Part shown: one piece after another, positions 35,921-45,380 of the stretch
Layout: each line of letters opens with the position of its first letter
Numbering within the stretch: the stretch's first letter is position 1
The notes under the pieces: generated by a model
Database searches by the model: none
Told to the model about the DNA's origin: nothing
Seen by the model: only the letters and a program-made list of their open reading frames with translations
Program-made: the position numbers and the translations under genes
Assembly: GCF_013303125.1 (NCBI RefSeq)
Contig: NZ_JABTTE010000001.1
Span: 248,001 to 312,000 of the forward strand
Source of the DNA: Calidifontibacillus erzurumensis
GTDB lineage: Bacteria; Bacillota; Bacilli; Bacillales; Bacillaceae_J
Direction: 5' to 3'
DNA length: 64,000 nucleotides

Positions 35921-36118
35921 AGACGGAAAAAATAAATAATATTGCATCCGTTTAGGCACTTTATTGATAGAAGGTGTTATTTCTGTATAAGTGCATTGAT
36001 TTTTTTCAATTAATTCTTTAACAGTTGTGAAATATTGACGGTATTTATAAAGCATGAACCGAATATCTTTCGCTTTACCAGCCATTTTAAAACAATTATT
36101 TTGCACATATATTTTCAT
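35912..36118 (-). CDS. mciZ: MciZ-like inhibitor of FtsZ, with C-terminal extension
   Basis: A 68-residue basic protein. Residues 12-42 (MAGKAKDIRFMLYKYRQYF followed by TTVKELI) match the core of B. subtilis MciZ, GKAxEIRxxLxxYxxxFxxVKxxI, a 40-residue mother-cell peptide that caps FtsZ filaments. Its position next to nudF agrees with B. subtilis as I recall it. Here an extra basic tail of about 26 residues follows. A good AAAGGGG site precedes the ATG. On the minus strand CATACAAA (36161-36168) resembles a sigma-E -10 element, but no good -35 is visible. Confidence 0.75.
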   Translation of the reverse strand: MKIYVQNNCFKMAGKAKDIRFMLYKYRQYFTTVKELIEKNQCTYTEITPSINKVPKRMQYYLFFPSKK

Positions 36119-36217
36119 ATTATAAACCCCTTTTCTATAGTTGGTAGAGTTATGATAACTTTTGTATGGTAGACTTTATGATAGATTGTTGAATAATAGA
36201 ACAAGGAGTTGAAAAAA

Positions 36218-36769
36218 ATGGATCATTTATGGGAAAAAACTTTGTCATCACAGGAGATTTTCAAAGGGAAAATTATAGAGGTAAGAGTAGAAGAAGTAGA
36301 ATTGCCAAATGGACAGAAAAGTAATCGGGAAATTGTGAAACATCCTGGGGCGGTGGCCATTATTACATTGACAAGTGAGAATAAATTACTACTCGTCCGT
36401 CAATATCGAAAACCTCTTGACCGAGTGATTTATGAAATTCCTGCCGGAAAACTTGAGCCTGGGGAAAATCCGTTAGATTGCGCTAAAAGAGAATTGGAAG
36501 AGGAAACAGGTTGCACCTCCGCATCGCTCATTCATATCCAATCCTTTTATACTTCCCCTGGTTTTGCCGATGAAATTATCCATATCTATTATGCGGATCA
36601 ACTCGTAAAACAAGCGAATGGACCAGGTCTAGATCAAGATGAATTTTTAGATTTGGTGGAAGTAACGCTTGAAGAAGCACACCAATTAATAAAAGAACAG
36701 AAAATATATGATGCAAAAACAGTATTTGCTGTTCAATATCTACAGTTGAAAAAGTATGGGGAGCTCTAA
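36218..36769 (+). CDS. nudF: ADP-ribose pyrophosphatase NudF
   Basis: This Nudix hydrolase splits ADP-ribose to AMP and ribose 5-phosphate. The Nudix box reads GKLEPGENPLDCAKRELEEE followed by TG, with all the expected Gly, Glu and Arg positions. Length is 183 residues from the ATG at 36218 behind AAGGAG; the TTG-type frame opening at 36209 is too close to that site. One base overlaps the next gene, so coupling is likely. It is divergent from mciZ. Confidence 0.93.
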   Translation: MDHLWEKTLSSQEIFKGKIIEVRVEEVELPNGQKSNREIVKHPGAVAIITLTSENKLLLVRQYRKPLDRVIYEIPAGKLEPGENPLDCAKRELEEETGCTSASLIHIQSFYTSPGFADEIIHIYYADQLVKQANGPGLDQDEFLDLVEVTLEEAHQLIKEQKIYDAKTVFAVQYLQLKKYGEL

Positions 36770-37941
36770 TGAACAAATATTTTGCTGATTTGCATATCCA
36801 TATTGGCAGGACAAAATCAGGGAAGCCTGTGAAAATCACTGGAGCAAAGTCTTTAACATTGTCAAATATTTTATATGAGGCATCTTTTATAAAAGGAATG
36901 GATATGATCGGCGTAATTGATTGTCATGTTCCTGAAGTATTACAGGAATTAGTCGATTTAATAGATAAAGGGAGCGTTGAACTCCTAAAGGGTGGGGGTT
37001 TGCGTTATGCAAATGTAACACTCATACTAGGATCGGAAATAGAAGTATATGATGACCATTGTAAAGGACCAATGCATGTACTCGCATTTTTTCCGACGAT
37101 TGATTTAATGGAAACATTTAGCAAGTGGTTGGCAGAAAGGGTAAAAAATATAAACCTATCCACCCAGCGCATGTATGATACGGGCAAAAATTTACAGCGA
37201 AAGGTGAAAGAACTGGGTGGATTGTTTATCCCAGCGCATGTTTTTACACCTTTTAAAAGTTTGTATGGATCAAGCGCACACGTTTCTCTTACAGAAATTT
37301 TAAACCCGGATTGGATTGATGCCATTGAGTTAGGTTTAAGCTCGGATACAGAAATGGCAGATCAATTGATGGAACTGCATAGTTATACTTTTTTATCAAA
37401 CTCCGATGCTCATTCATTAGGTAAAATCGCTAGAGAGTATCAAGCAATCTTAATGGAGGAGCCAACTTTTGAGGAGCTTGCGATGGCTCTTCATGAAAAG
37501 AATGGAAGAAAAATATTAGCAAATTACGGTCTGGATCCAAGGCTTGGGAAATACCATCGTACATCATGTGAAAAATGCTTTACGTTACTTGATGATGCAG
37601 AAAATTGTCCAGCATGCGGACATAAAAGAGCAACGAAAGGTGTGTTTGAACGATTGCAAGAGTTGAAAAATGCGCAGGGAAAGTTTGTAGAAAATCGTAA
37701 AATTCGTCCACCTTATATTCACCAAGTACCTTTGGAATTCATACCGAAGCTTGGTCCGAAAACAATGGACAAGCTGCGAGCACATTTTGGAACAGAAATG
37801 AATATTATCCATCATGTCTCTGAACAAGAGCTAAAGAAAATTGTAAGTCCAACAATTGCTCATATGATTATACAGGCAAGAAAAGGCGAACTAGCTCTCG
37901 CTTCTGGTGGTGGAGGCCACTACGGGAAAGTAATTGAGTAG
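36769..37941 (+). CDS. Endonuclease Q (YqxK), PHP-domain DNA repair nuclease
   Basis: The N-terminal PHP domain (YFADLHIHIGR, GVIDCHVPE, NSDAH) binds metals. A Cys4 zinc-finger follows (SCEKCF... NCPACG, about residues 265-285), then a C-terminal region with a helix-hairpin-helix-like KLGPKTMDKLRAHFG. This matches endonuclease Q of archaea and Bacillus (YqxK), which nicks DNA 5' to deaminated bases such as uracil and hypoxanthine. It is 390 residues long and shares one base with nudF, forming a two-gene nucleotide/DNA cleaning unit. Confidence 0.88.
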   Translation: MNKYFADLHIHIGRTKSGKPVKITGAKSLTLSNILYEASFIKGMDMIGVIDCHVPEVLQELVDLIDKGSVELLKGGGLRYANVTLILGSEIEVYDDHCKGPMHVLAFFPTIDLMETFSKWLAERVKNINLSTQRMYDTGKNLQRKVKELGGLFIPAHVFTPFKSLYGSSAHVSLTEILNPDWIDAIELGLSSDTEMADQLMELHSYTFLSNSDAHSLGKIAREYQAILMEEPTFEELAMALHEKNGRKILANYGLDPRLGKYHRTSCEKCFTLLDDAENCPACGHKRATKGVFERLQELKNAQGKFVENRKIRPPYIHQVPLEFIPKLGPKTMDKLRAHFGTEMNIIHHVSEQELKKIVSPTIAHMIIQARKGELALASGGGGHYGKVIE

Positions 37942-37990
37942 GAAAATATTGTTAATAGGATTCGCTTTCTACAAAAGATAATAAATAGAG

Positions 37991-38018
37991 TCATAGATTT
38001 CCTTTCCCCTCATAGAAT
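37991..38018 (+). promoter_or_regulatory. Sigma-E-type promoter of spoIIM
   Basis: TCATAGA, 13 bases, CATAGAAT. Compared with the sigma-E consensus (KMATATT and CATACAAT), the -10 has one mismatch and the -35 two. Mother-cell control of spoIIM is established in B. subtilis. Confidence 0.65.
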
Positions 38019-38117
38019 ACAGTAGAGCGGTACTTAGACTTTGAAACATCTAACCAAAGTCTATCAAGTGTATTTCCAAAAAAGTATTGCTCGACCGATC
38101 GACTGAGGGGGATCTTT

Positions 38118-38759
38118 ATGAATCGAACGTTGAAAGCTGTTTTAATAAAACATTTTCAAGAAAATTCATCGATTTATTTATTTACTACGGTATTGTTTTT
38201 AATCGGTGTAATATTTGGCGCTATTATTGTTAATAGTTTGAGCTATTCCCAAAAAGAGGATTTATATTATTATTTAAGCCGCTTTTTTGGACAAGTATCG
38301 AATGGTGAATTTGCCAGCGCTTCTTTAATGTTTAAGCAAAGCTTTGTTCATTATGCAAAATATGTTGGATTAATGTGGATTTTAGGATTATCGATCATTG
38401 GACTGCCGATCATTTTAATTTTGTTATTTTTAAAAGGAATCGTCGTTGGATTTACAGTTGGCTTTTTAGTGAATCAAATGGGATGGTATGGATTTTTGTT
38501 GTCATTTGTTTCCGTCTTGCCGCAAAATTTGCTTTTAGTTCCCGCTTTTATTTTTATTGGAACTGCTGCCATTTCTTTTTCAATAAGAATGATTCGCAAG
38601 CAATTTGTTAGAAGAGTGAATGAACCGATTTTTCCTTATTTTGTCCGCTATTCTTTTGTCATGGCCGGCATGTTGATCATCATAAGCATTGCTTCTTCTT
38701 TCGAAGCCTATATTTCTCCTGTCTTAATGAAAAATGTTATTGAAATGATCTATAATTAG
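38118..38759 (+). CDS. spoIIM: Stage II sporulation protein M
   Basis: A 213-residue integral membrane protein with about five hydrophobic helices. With SpoIID and SpoIIP it forms the DMP complex that thins septal peptidoglycan and drives engulfment. N-terminal KHFQENSSIYLFTTVLFLIGV, in part, and the interior GLSIIGLPIILILLFLKGIVVGF fit the family. A sigma-E-like promoter lies about 100 bases upstream. Its stop codon lies within a PerR-like box for the next gene, fur. Confidence 0.93.
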   Translation: MNRTLKAVLIKHFQENSSIYLFTTVLFLIGVIFGAIIVNSLSYSQKEDLYYYLSRFFGQVSNGEFASASLMFKQSFVHYAKYVGLMWILGLSIIGLPIILILLFLKGIVVGFTVGFLVNQMGWYGFLLSFVSVLPQNLLLVPAFIFIGTAAISFSIRMIRKQFVRRVNEPIFPYFVRYSFVMAGMLIIISIASSFEAYISPVLMKNVIEMIYN

Positions 38760-38841
38760 AATTATTATAAAATAGGAATAAAGGTAATGTATAATTTAGT
38801 ATAATTCTAATTTGACACCTATTTTGTCTTTCGCTTATAAT
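38756..38841 (+). promoter_or_regulatory. fur promoter with two Per-box-like sites
   Basis: TTAGAATTATTATAA (38756-38770) differs at one position from the Per box TTATAATnATTATAA. TTAGTATAATTCTAA (38796-38810) differs at three and abuts the promoter. TTGACA (38812-38817), 18 bases, TATAAT (38836-38841). PerR control of fur is known in B. subtilis. Confidence 0.75.
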
Positions 38842-38871
38842 AATCAATGAAAACGAGGGAGGGGGTCTTCG

Positions 38872-39348
38872 ATGGAAAAAAGAATAGAAAGAATTAAGAA
38901 GCAGCTGCATTCTCAAAGCTATAAATTAACACCGCAACGTGAAGCAACAGTTCGGGTACTTCTCGAACATGAAGAAGATCATTTAAGTGCGGAAGATGTA
39001 TACCTCCTCGTGAAAGAAAAATACCCTGAAATTGGGTTAGCGACAGTTTATAGAACGTTGGAGTTGTTAACAGAATTAAAAATTGTTGATAAAATCAATT
39101 TCGGTGATGGTGTTGCCCGTTATGATTTACGAAAAGAAGGGGCTGCACATTTTCATCACCATCTAGTATGCATGGAATGTGGCTCTGTTGATGAAGTTGA
39201 GGAAGATTTATTAGGTGAAGTCGAAAAAATAATTGAAAGAGATTGGAATTTTAAAATTAAAGATCATCGCTTGACGTTTCACGGGATTTGCCACCGATGC
39301 CATGGCAAAGAAGTGAAGGAAAAGTATAGAAACCTTGCCTTTGAATAA
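38872..39348 (+). CDS. fur: Ferric uptake regulator Fur
   Basis: An iron-responsive repressor with 158 residues. The N-terminal winged helix includes LTPQREATVRVLLEH and IGLATVYRTLELL. The metal-binding part has HFHHHLVCMECG and the second CxxC in CHRCHG, together forming the structural zinc site. ATG follows GGGAGGGGG. The upstream region holds a sigma-A promoter and Per-box-like sites. Fur rather than PerR or Zur is favoured by synteny (spoIIM-fur-yqzK-xerD). Confidence 0.92.
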   Translation: MEKRIERIKKQLHSQSYKLTPQREATVRVLLEHEEDHLSAEDVYLLVKEKYPEIGLATVYRTLELLTELKIVDKINFGDGVARYDLRKEGAAHFHHHLVCMECGSVDEVEEDLLGEVEKIIERDWNFKIKDHRLTFHGICHRCHGKEVKEKYRNLAFE

Positions 39349-39365
39349 GGGAAGGTTATTTTTTT
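39331..39365 (+). terminator. Terminator overlapping the end of fur
   Basis: AACCTTGCCTT and AAGGGAAGGTT pair with one mismatch, followed by ATTTTTTT. The left arm lies within the last codons. Confidence 0.8.
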
Positions 39366-39445
39366 GTTTATAGGAAACTTGGATGCAGATTTTTAATGAC
39401 ATGTTATAATAATAAGCGAATGTATGGTAGATAAGGATGACGAAC

Positions 39446-41650
39446 ATGACCAATCATGAAAATGCGAAAAAGAAAAAGAAATCACATATTCCTTTTCGTT
39501 TAAATTTTTTATTTTTCACTGTTTTTCTTTTATTTTCAATTATTATCTTAAGGCTTGGAGTCGTGCAAATTGCCAATGGAGAAATGTATAAAAAAGAACT
39601 TGAACGTACGGAAAATATCATTGTAGAAAATCCGGTGCCCCGCGGGAAAATATATGACCGCAAGTGGCGGACGATCGTGGATAATGAGCCGGTGAATGCA
39701 ATTGTATATTCACGTATGCCCGGCACTTCCCAAAAGGAAAGGTTGGAGGTAGCAACAAAGCTGGCTCAATACATTGATGTACCAATCGATGATATTTCTG
39801 AAAAAGATGAGCGCGATTTAAAAGACTATTGGCTGATTAAATTTCCTGAAAAAGCGAAAGAAAAGTATACACAGGAAGAGTTTGAAAAGCTTGAAGATGA
39901 TGAATTGTATAAGCTTCAACTCAAGCGGATTACAGAAGAGGATTTAGCTGTTTTTACACCTCAGGAGTTAGAAATTTTTAAAATTAAACGCGAGCTTGAT
40001 CGTGGATATGACTTAACATTAAATATTGTAAAAGATAATGTAACTCAAAAGGAATTTGCCCTTGTCAGCGAACATTTAAGCGAGCTTCCCGGCATTGATA
40101 TCATGACAAACTGGGACAGGAAGTATAATTATGGCTCAACATTCCAAACCATTTTGGGCAATGTTACAAGAGGGCTGCCTGCTGAAAAAATTGACTATTA
40201 TTTAGCGCGGGGTTATAGCCGTAATGATCGAATAGGGGCTAGTTATATTGAGGAACAGTATGAAGATGTTTTAAAAGGAAATAAAGAAAAAATTAAATAT
40301 ATTAAAGATAAAAGCGGAAACATTCTTTCGACTGAAGTAGTTTCAGAAGGGGAGCGCGGTCAAGATCTTGTATTAACAATTGATATGGAATTGCAAAAGC
40401 GGGTTGAACAAATTATTACTGAAGAATTAATCAAGGCAAAGAAGTCTTCAGGAAACTTTTTATTGGATCGTGCTTTTGTTGTCATGATGAATCCAAAAAC
40501 AGGTGAAATTTTGGCACTTGCCGGGAAACAATTGCAAAATAAAAATGGCAAACTCGAAGTACAAGATTTCGCAATTGGCACGATGACGAGCCAATATGAA
40601 ATGGGATCAGCTGTTAAAGGGGCAACGATTTTGACAGGATACCAGACAGGTGCAATCAAACCTGGTACAGTTCTAGTTGACGAACCCCTGAAAATTAAAG
40701 GAACACCTTTAACAGGTTCCTATCAAAGAATGGGTGCTATCAATGATCTAACAGCATTAAAAAAATCATCGAACGTTTATATGTTTAAGACTACGATTAA
40801 TATGGCTAACGCTGTTTACCGCTATGGTGAATCATTGAATATCCAACCGAAATATTTTGATTTGATGCGTTATTATTTCAATCAATTTGGTTTAGGTGTT
40901 AAAACGGGTATTGATTTGCCGAATGAAGCAACTGGCTATACTGGAACAGATGTTACACCTGGTTTGTTATTATTCTTTAGCATTGGCCAATACGATTCTT
41001 ATACACCTTTGCAGATGGCGCAATATGTGTCAACAATTGCAAATGGCGGTTACCGTATGAAGCCTTTGATCGTCAAGGAAATTAGAAAGCCGATGACCGA
41101 TCAAGAGATGGGGAATGTTTTACACGAATTTAAACCGCAAGTGTTAAATAAAATAGATATGGAAGAACAGTACGTAAAGCGAGTCCAGGAAGGATTTCGT
41201 CAAGTCTTTCAAGAGCCGGGTGGTACGGCCTATGCCTACTTCGGAAATGCACCATATAATCCTGCTGGCAAAACAGGAACAGCGCAGAGCCGCTATTATG
41301 GTCCAAAGCGGGAATATTACGGAGCTAAAACTTATAATTTGAGTCTTATTGGTTATGCTCCATTTGATAATCCTGAAGTAGCATTTTCCGTTGTCGTACC
41401 GTGGGTAAGTACAGATAAACATCCAGTAAATAAATATATTGGCCGCCGTATTATGGATGCCTATTTCGAACTAAAGAAAACAGAGACCATCCCTTCAACA
41501 GAAGAAAGCGAAGCAGCAGTTGAAACTATGGGTGGGAATGGGACTCAACCTGAAAATGGAAATATAAATGCAAATATAAATCAAAATACGAATGGTAATG
41601 AAAATGTAAATACAAATGGAGATGAAAATCAATCTTCCATGCAAGAATAA
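39446..41650 (+). CDS. Class B penicillin-binding protein (PBP2/PbpA-PbpH type)
   Basis: This is a monofunctional transpeptidase for sidewall elongation. A cytoplasmic Lys-rich head and one membrane helix (about residues 15-45) precede a dimerisation domain starting GKIYDRK. The transpeptidase motifs are SAVK (in MGSAVKGAT), SSN, and AGKTGTAQS. The C-terminus ends in a low-complexity Asn/Gly-rich tail of about 35 residues. ATG 39446 has AAGGA at proper spacing; 39437 is an alternative. In B. subtilis this family (pbpA, pbpH) is not found next to fur, so the position is a local difference. Confidence 0.88.
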   Translation: MTNHENAKKKKKSHIPFRLNFLFFTVFLLFSIIILRLGVVQIANGEMYKKELERTENIIVENPVPRGKIYDRKWRTIVDNEPVNAIVYSRMPGTSQKERLEVATKLAQYIDVPIDDISEKDERDLKDYWLIKFPEKAKEKYTQEEFEKLEDDELYKLQLKRITEEDLAVFTPQELEIFKIKRELDRGYDLTLNIVKDNVTQKEFALVSEHLSELPGIDIMTNWDRKYNYGSTFQTILGNVTRGLPAEKIDYYLARGYSRNDRIGASYIEEQYEDVLKGNKEKIKYIKDKSGNILSTEVVSEGERGQDLVLTIDMELQKRVEQIITEELIKAKKSSGNFLLDRAFVVMMNPKTGEILALAGKQLQNKNGKLEVQDFAIGTMTSQYEMGSAVKGATILTGYQTGAIKPGTVLVDEPLKIKGTPLTGSYQRMGAINDLTALKKSSNVYMFKTTINMANAVYRYGESLNIQPKYFDLMRYYFNQFGLGVKTGIDLPNEATGYTGTDVTPGLLLFFSIGQYDSYTPLQMAQYVSTIANGGYRMKPLIVKEIRKPMTDQEMGNVLHEFKPQVLNKIDMEEQYVKRVQEGFRQVFQEPGGTAYAYFGNAPYNPAGKTGTAQSRYYGPKREYYGAKTYNLSLIGYAPFDNPEVAFSVVVPWVSTDKHPVNKYIGRRIMDAYFELKKTETIPSTEESEAAVETMGGNGTQPENGNINANINQNTNGNENVNTNGDENQSSMQE

Positions 41651-41659
41651 TTTTAAAGT

Positions 41660-41698
41660 AATAGGCCTCGATTAGTAAAATCGATGGCCTATTTTTAT
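41660..41698 (+). terminator. Terminator of the penicillin-binding protein gene
   Basis: TAGGCC-TCGAT pairs with ATCGA-GGCCTA with unpaired bases, then ATTTTTAT. Confidence 0.8.
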
Positions 41699-41751
41699 AC
41701 ACAAAATCTTTAAATTAATAACCTTCATTCAGCTTTTCGTTCTCAAATCGA

Positions 41752-42033
41752 TTACTGCTTTTCTTGCAATAATTGTTCCATTAAAGAGGTATATACTTGT
41801 AATAGTTGAATTTTTACAACTGGATCTAGATTTGCATTTAGAATCCGTTTCGTTCCTAAATAAAATTTCACATGTGGTGTAGTCCGCACTCTTGGATGGC
41901 TGTTTTCATCTTTTAATTCCTTCATAATAGTCTTTTTTAATGTTGCTTCAGCATCATGTTCAGTCGCTAAAATACGGTTTTTTCCCAATGATTTATAGGC
42001 TTCTAGCAATTCATCATAGTTGAAAGTAGTCAT
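41752..42033 (-). CDS. Hypothetical protein
   Basis: A 93-residue soluble protein, mostly helical by residue composition (MTTFNYDELLEAYKSLGKNR at the start, YTSLMEQLLQEKQ at the end). I do not recognise the family. GGAGG at 42044-42048 on the minus strand supports a start at 42033; an ATG at 42039 is only three bases from that site. No signal peptide, cysteine or membrane segment is seen. It sits divergently from the glyS T-box leader. Confidence 0.6.
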   Translation of the reverse strand: MTTFNYDELLEAYKSLGKNRILATEHDAEATLKKTIMKELKDENSHPRVRTTPHVKFYLGTKRILNANLDPVVKIQLLQVYTSLMEQLLQEKQ

Positions 42034-42108
42034 AAACATAAGCCTCCTGAATGTTGCATTTATTTAAAATTAGAGTAAAATAATTAATGGAAATGGGCAA
42101 GGTATATC

Positions 42109-42137
42109 TTGACGCTAGATTTGTGAATTGATATCAT
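42109..42137 (+). promoter_or_regulatory. Sigma-A promoter of glyS
   Basis: TTGACG, 17 bases, TATCAT; one mismatch to consensus in each hexamer, placed just before the T-box leader. Confidence 0.75.
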
Positions 42138-42149
42138 AACATACAAATT

Positions 42150-42402
42150 TATATTTTGAAAACGATGAAAGACCAATAGTAGCTGAAATTCATCTTTTAT
42201 AGCGAGCAAGGGATGGTGGAAGCCTTGCAAAGATATTCAGTGAAACGGCAGTCTGGAGTTTATTGTAAAAAGTGGGTACATCTGATATTAAAGTATTTCA
42301 TCGAATTCTAAAACATGTTTGAAGATGTACCAATTAGGGTGGAACCGCGGGAAATGCTCTCGTCCCTAAGCTTTATAAGGCTTAGAGGCGAGAGCTTTTT
42401 GT
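42150..42402 (+). ncRNA. T-box leader of glyS, glycine specifier
   Basis: The T-box core AGGGTGGAACCGCGG is at 42336-42350 and the terminator hairpin (GCTCTCG/CGAGAGC plus Ts) at 42356-42400. In stem I an AGTA S-turn lies on the 5' side. The 3' side of the specifier loop reads GAAACGGCA between TTCAGT and GTCT. The triplet followed by A is GGC (42247-42249), a glycine codon, as expected for a glycyl-tRNA synthetase gene. Confidence 0.9.
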
Positions 42403-42458
42403 ATTTCTTATGATCAATTTTAAGATTTAACAAAAAAAATTGTAAGGAGTGTATGGAA

Positions 42459-43847
42459 TTGGCAGTAGAAAAAACAATGGATCAAATTGTGGCCGTGGCT
42501 AAACACCGTGGCTTTGTCTTTCCTGGTTCAGAAATTTACGGTGGACTTGCGAATACATGGGACTATGGTCCGCTTGGTACTGAGTTGAAAAACAATATAA
42601 AAAAAGCTTGGTGGCAAAAGTTTGTACAAAGCTCACCTTACAATGTCGGTTTAGATGCAGCGATTTTAATGAATCCAAAAACATGGGAAGCATCAGGCCA
42701 TCTCGGAAATTTCAATGACCCAATGATTGACTGTAAACAATGTAAAGCTAGACATCGTGCTGATAAGCTAATCGAAAATGCATTAGATGAAAAAGGAATT
42801 GAAATGATTGTTGACGGCTTGCCATTTGAAAAAATGGAAGAGCTCATTAAAGAACATGATATTGTTTGTCCTGATTGTGGAAGCAAAGACTTCACACAAA
42901 TTCGCCAATTTAATTTAATGTTTAAAACATTCCAAGGTGTAACAGAATCAAGTGCAAATGAAATTTACCTTCGACCAGAAACAGCCCAAGGTATTTTTGT
43001 AAACTTTAAAAACGTACAGCGCACGATGAGAAAGAAGCTGCCATTTGGGATTGCTCAAATCGGAAAAAGCTTTCGAAATGAGATTACACCTGGAAACTTC
43101 ACGTTCCGTACAAGAGAATTTGAACAAATGGAGCTAGAGTTTTTTTGCAAACCAGGTGAAGAATTAAAATGGCATGAGTATTGGCTTAATTTCTGTGAAA
43201 ATTGGCTTTTGTCATTAGGAATGACAAAAGAAAATATCCGTTTGCGTGAGCATTCAAAAGAAGAATTATCCCATTACAGCAATGCAACAACAGATATTGA
43301 ATATAAATTCCCGTTTGGTTGGGGTGAGCTATGGGGCATTGCTTCCCGTACCGATTACGACTTAAAACAGCATATGGAATATTCAGGTGAAGATTTCCAT
43401 TATCACGATCAAGAAACAAACGAACGTTACATTCCATATTGCATTGAGCCATCGTTGGGTGCTGACCGCGTTGCTTTAGCCTTTTTAATTGATGCATATG
43501 ATGAAGAACAGTTAGAAGATGGAACAACACGCTCAGTGATGCATTTCCATCCTGCATTGGCACCTTATAAAGCGGCGATTTTACCATTATCGAAAAAACT
43601 TTCTGAAGAAGCACGAGCTATTTACGAGGAGCTATCGAACTACTTTATGGTTGATTATGATGAATCAGGCTCTATTGGCAAACGTTACCGCCGCCATGAT
43701 GAAATCGGTACTCCATTCTGCATTACGTACGACTTTGATTCAAAAGAAGATCAAATGGTAACAGTCCGCGACCGCGATACGATGGAGCAACAGCGGATTC
43801 CAATTGCTGAACTAAAAAGCTTCATCGAAGAAAAAATAAGATTTTAA
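42459..43847 (+). CDS. glyS: Glycyl-tRNA synthetase (dimeric, single-chain type)
   Basis: This class II synthetase of the alpha2 type charges tRNA-Gly. Motifs: [20 protein letters not shown] at the N-terminus, motif 2 around [20 protein letters not shown], and motif 3 [10 protein letters not shown]. It has a C-terminal anticodon-binding domain. B. subtilis uses the alpha2beta2 GlyQS instead, so this genome uses the other family. TTG 42459 (462 residues) is favoured because AAGGAG lies nine bases ahead; ATG 42453 is three bases from it. Expression depends on the glycine T-box. Confidence 0.92.
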   Translation: MAVEKTMDQIVAVAKHRGFVFPGSEIYGGLANTWDYGPLGTELKNNIKKAWWQKFVQSSPYNVGLDAAILMNPKTWEASGHLGNFNDPMIDCKQCKARHRADKLIENALDEKGIEMIVDGLPFEKMEELIKEHDIVCPDCGSKDFTQIRQFNLMFKTFQGVTESSANEIYLRPETAQGIFVNFKNVQRTMRKKLPFGIAQIGKSFRNEITPGNFTFRTREFEQMELEFFCKPGEELKWHEYWLNFCENWLLSLGMTKENIRLREHSKEELSHYSNATTDIEYKFPFGWGELWGIASRTDYDLKQHMEYSGEDFHYHDQETNERYIPYCIEPSLGADRVALAFLIDAYDEEQLEDGTTRSVMHFHPALAPYKAAILPLSKKLSEEARAIYEELSNYFMVDYDESGSIGKRYRRHDEIGTPFCITYDFDSKEDQMVTVRDRDTMEQQRIPIAELKSFIEEKIRF

Positions 43848-43856
43848 CCATTATAG

Positions 43857-43894
43857 GAGGGTGTTCTAATGAGAAGAACATCCTCTTATTTTAT
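43857..43894 (+). terminator. Terminator of glyS
   Basis: GAGGGTGTTCT and AGAACATCCTC form an 11-bp stem with one G-T pair, then TTATTTTAT. The ~285 bases from here to yqzK hold nothing else I can recognise. Confidence 0.75.
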
Positions 43895-44181
43895 AGAAAA
43901 CACTGCTCGTTAACTAATATTCAAATATTGAAATGACTTCTTATAAATGTTGTAGTGCGTCTTTCTTGATCAAAATGATTCAGGATTAAAGGTAAGATTT
44001 GCTTAGATTTCTGATTTCTTGTGCACCCCCTACCCCATTTACAAATTCCACATTTTTCTGTACTTTAGAATTAATAGAAATGTTCTTCTTTTCCACCAAT
44101 GTATAAAATTTCCCATTGTTGACATATCTTTTAATAGAGGGTTGTACACCGATGCAAAAGATGGTGGTGGAGGAATGGGAA

Positions 44182-44406
44182 ATGTCATTTGTGAAAATTG
44201 TATTTGATACATTGAAAGTGTTTATATTATTTACTGGTTGTACATTGCTTTTTTATTATGGGATTGTTTGGCTTCATCAAGAGTATGAACATTATCACCG
44301 TTATGACGAGCCGGAAGGCGGTGCATTAAAGGTGTCGGCGCATTATGTTGAAGAGTCGCCATCTTGGCTGGACCGGCTGATTTATTTTTATCAAACAGGT
44401 GAATAA
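44182..44406 (+). CDS. yqzK: YqzK family protein (DUF4227)
   Basis: A 74-residue protein with one N-terminal transmembrane helix (VFILFTGCTLLFYYGIVWLH) followed by the family-typical EYEHYHRYDEPEGGA and the C-terminal SWLDRLIYFYQTGE. Function unknown. The start at ATG 44182 has GGAGG eight bases ahead; the frame is open further upstream without a site. It lies 18 bases before xerD, as in B. subtilis. Confidence 0.85.
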   Translation: MSFVKIVFDTLKVFILFTGCTLLFYYGIVWLHQEYEHYHRYDEPEGGALKVSAHYVEESPSWLDRLIYFYQTGE

Positions 44407-44424
44407 TGAAGGAGTTTTTAATAT

Positions 44425-45318
44425 ATGGATAACTATTTAGACAATTTTTTGCATTATTTAACGGTTGAGAAGAAAGCGGCAGCTAATACGATTGATTCGT
44501 ACCGAAGAGATTTAAAACAATATATAAAATATTTGAAGTGCTCGCTTTCTATTAGTTCATTGAGGGAAGTTACACGCATTCATATTTTAAATTATTTGGC
44601 ATTTTTAAAACAACAAGGAAAGGCGGGAACGTCCATTGCTAGAAATGTTTCGGCATTACGGGCGTTCCATCAATTTTTATTACGAAAACAAGCAGTTGAC
44701 GATGATCCGACTGTTTCTATTCAATTGCCGCAGCTTGAAAAAAAAATGCCGACTATACTTTCGCAAAATGAGGTCGAGGCATTATTAAATGTCCCAATCG
44801 GGGATGATGAATTTGAAATTCGCGATAAAGCGATGTTGGAATTATTATATGCGACGGGTATTCGAGTTTCAGAGCTTGTTGCATTAGATCTATCTGATGT
44901 TCATCTTACGCTTGGATTTGTTCGCTGTGGCGGAAAAGGTAAGAAAGAACGGATCATCCCGCTAGGAAATATGGCTAAAAACGCTTTAACGAATTATTTA
45001 GAAAATGCAAGGGGACGTCTGCAAAAGAATAGGGAAACGTGCAATGCCTTATTTTTAAATCATCATGGTGAAAGATTATCGAGACAAGGATTTTGGAAAA
45101 TTATAAAGAAACTTGCACAAAAAGCGAATATTTCTACTGAATTAACACCTCATACGTTACGGCATTCATTTGCTGCCCATCTGATAGAGAATGGTGCTGA
45201 TCTTCGAGCTGTTCAGGAAATGCTAGGTCATGCTGATATTTCTTCAACACAAATTTACACTAAAGTTTCAAAAGCTAGATTAGCAGATATTTATAAAACA
45301 TACCATCCGCGTGCTTAA
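44425..45318 (+). CDS. xerD: Site-specific tyrosine recombinase XerD
   Basis: With XerC or its equivalent this recombinase resolves chromosome dimers at dif. The N-terminal SAM-like DNA-binding domain runs to about residue 105. The catalytic part has Arg in ATGIRVSELV, the HxxR box in TPHTLRHSFAAHL, the second His in LGHADISSTQIY, and the tyrosine nucleophile in QIYTKV. Length is 297 residues. It is followed by the deoB operon with no visible terminator. Confidence 0.95.
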   Translation: MDNYLDNFLHYLTVEKKAAANTIDSYRRDLKQYIKYLKCSLSISSLREVTRIHILNYLAFLKQQGKAGTSIARNVSALRAFHQFLLRKQAVDDDPTVSIQLPQLEKKMPTILSQNEVEALLNVPIGDDEFEIRDKAMLELLYATGIRVSELVALDLSDVHLTLGFVRCGGKGKKERIIPLGNMAKNALTNYLENARGRLQKNRETCNALFLNHHGERLSRQGFWKIIKKLAQKANISTELTPHTLRHSFAAHLIENGADLRAVQEMLGHADISSTQIYTKVSKARLADIYKTYHPRA

Positions 45319-45380
45319 AAATTATTGCAAAATAATTGATCGACGCAAAAAGAAAAGTATTTTAAGGGAGGATTCATATT

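Noticed and set aside
43869-43913. Mini-ORF after glyS
   Set aside because: It lies within the terminator hairpin, whose left arm mimics a ribosome site.
44019-44207. 62-codon frame upstream of yqzK
   Set aside because: No ribosome site, odd composition and overlap with yqzK in another frame.
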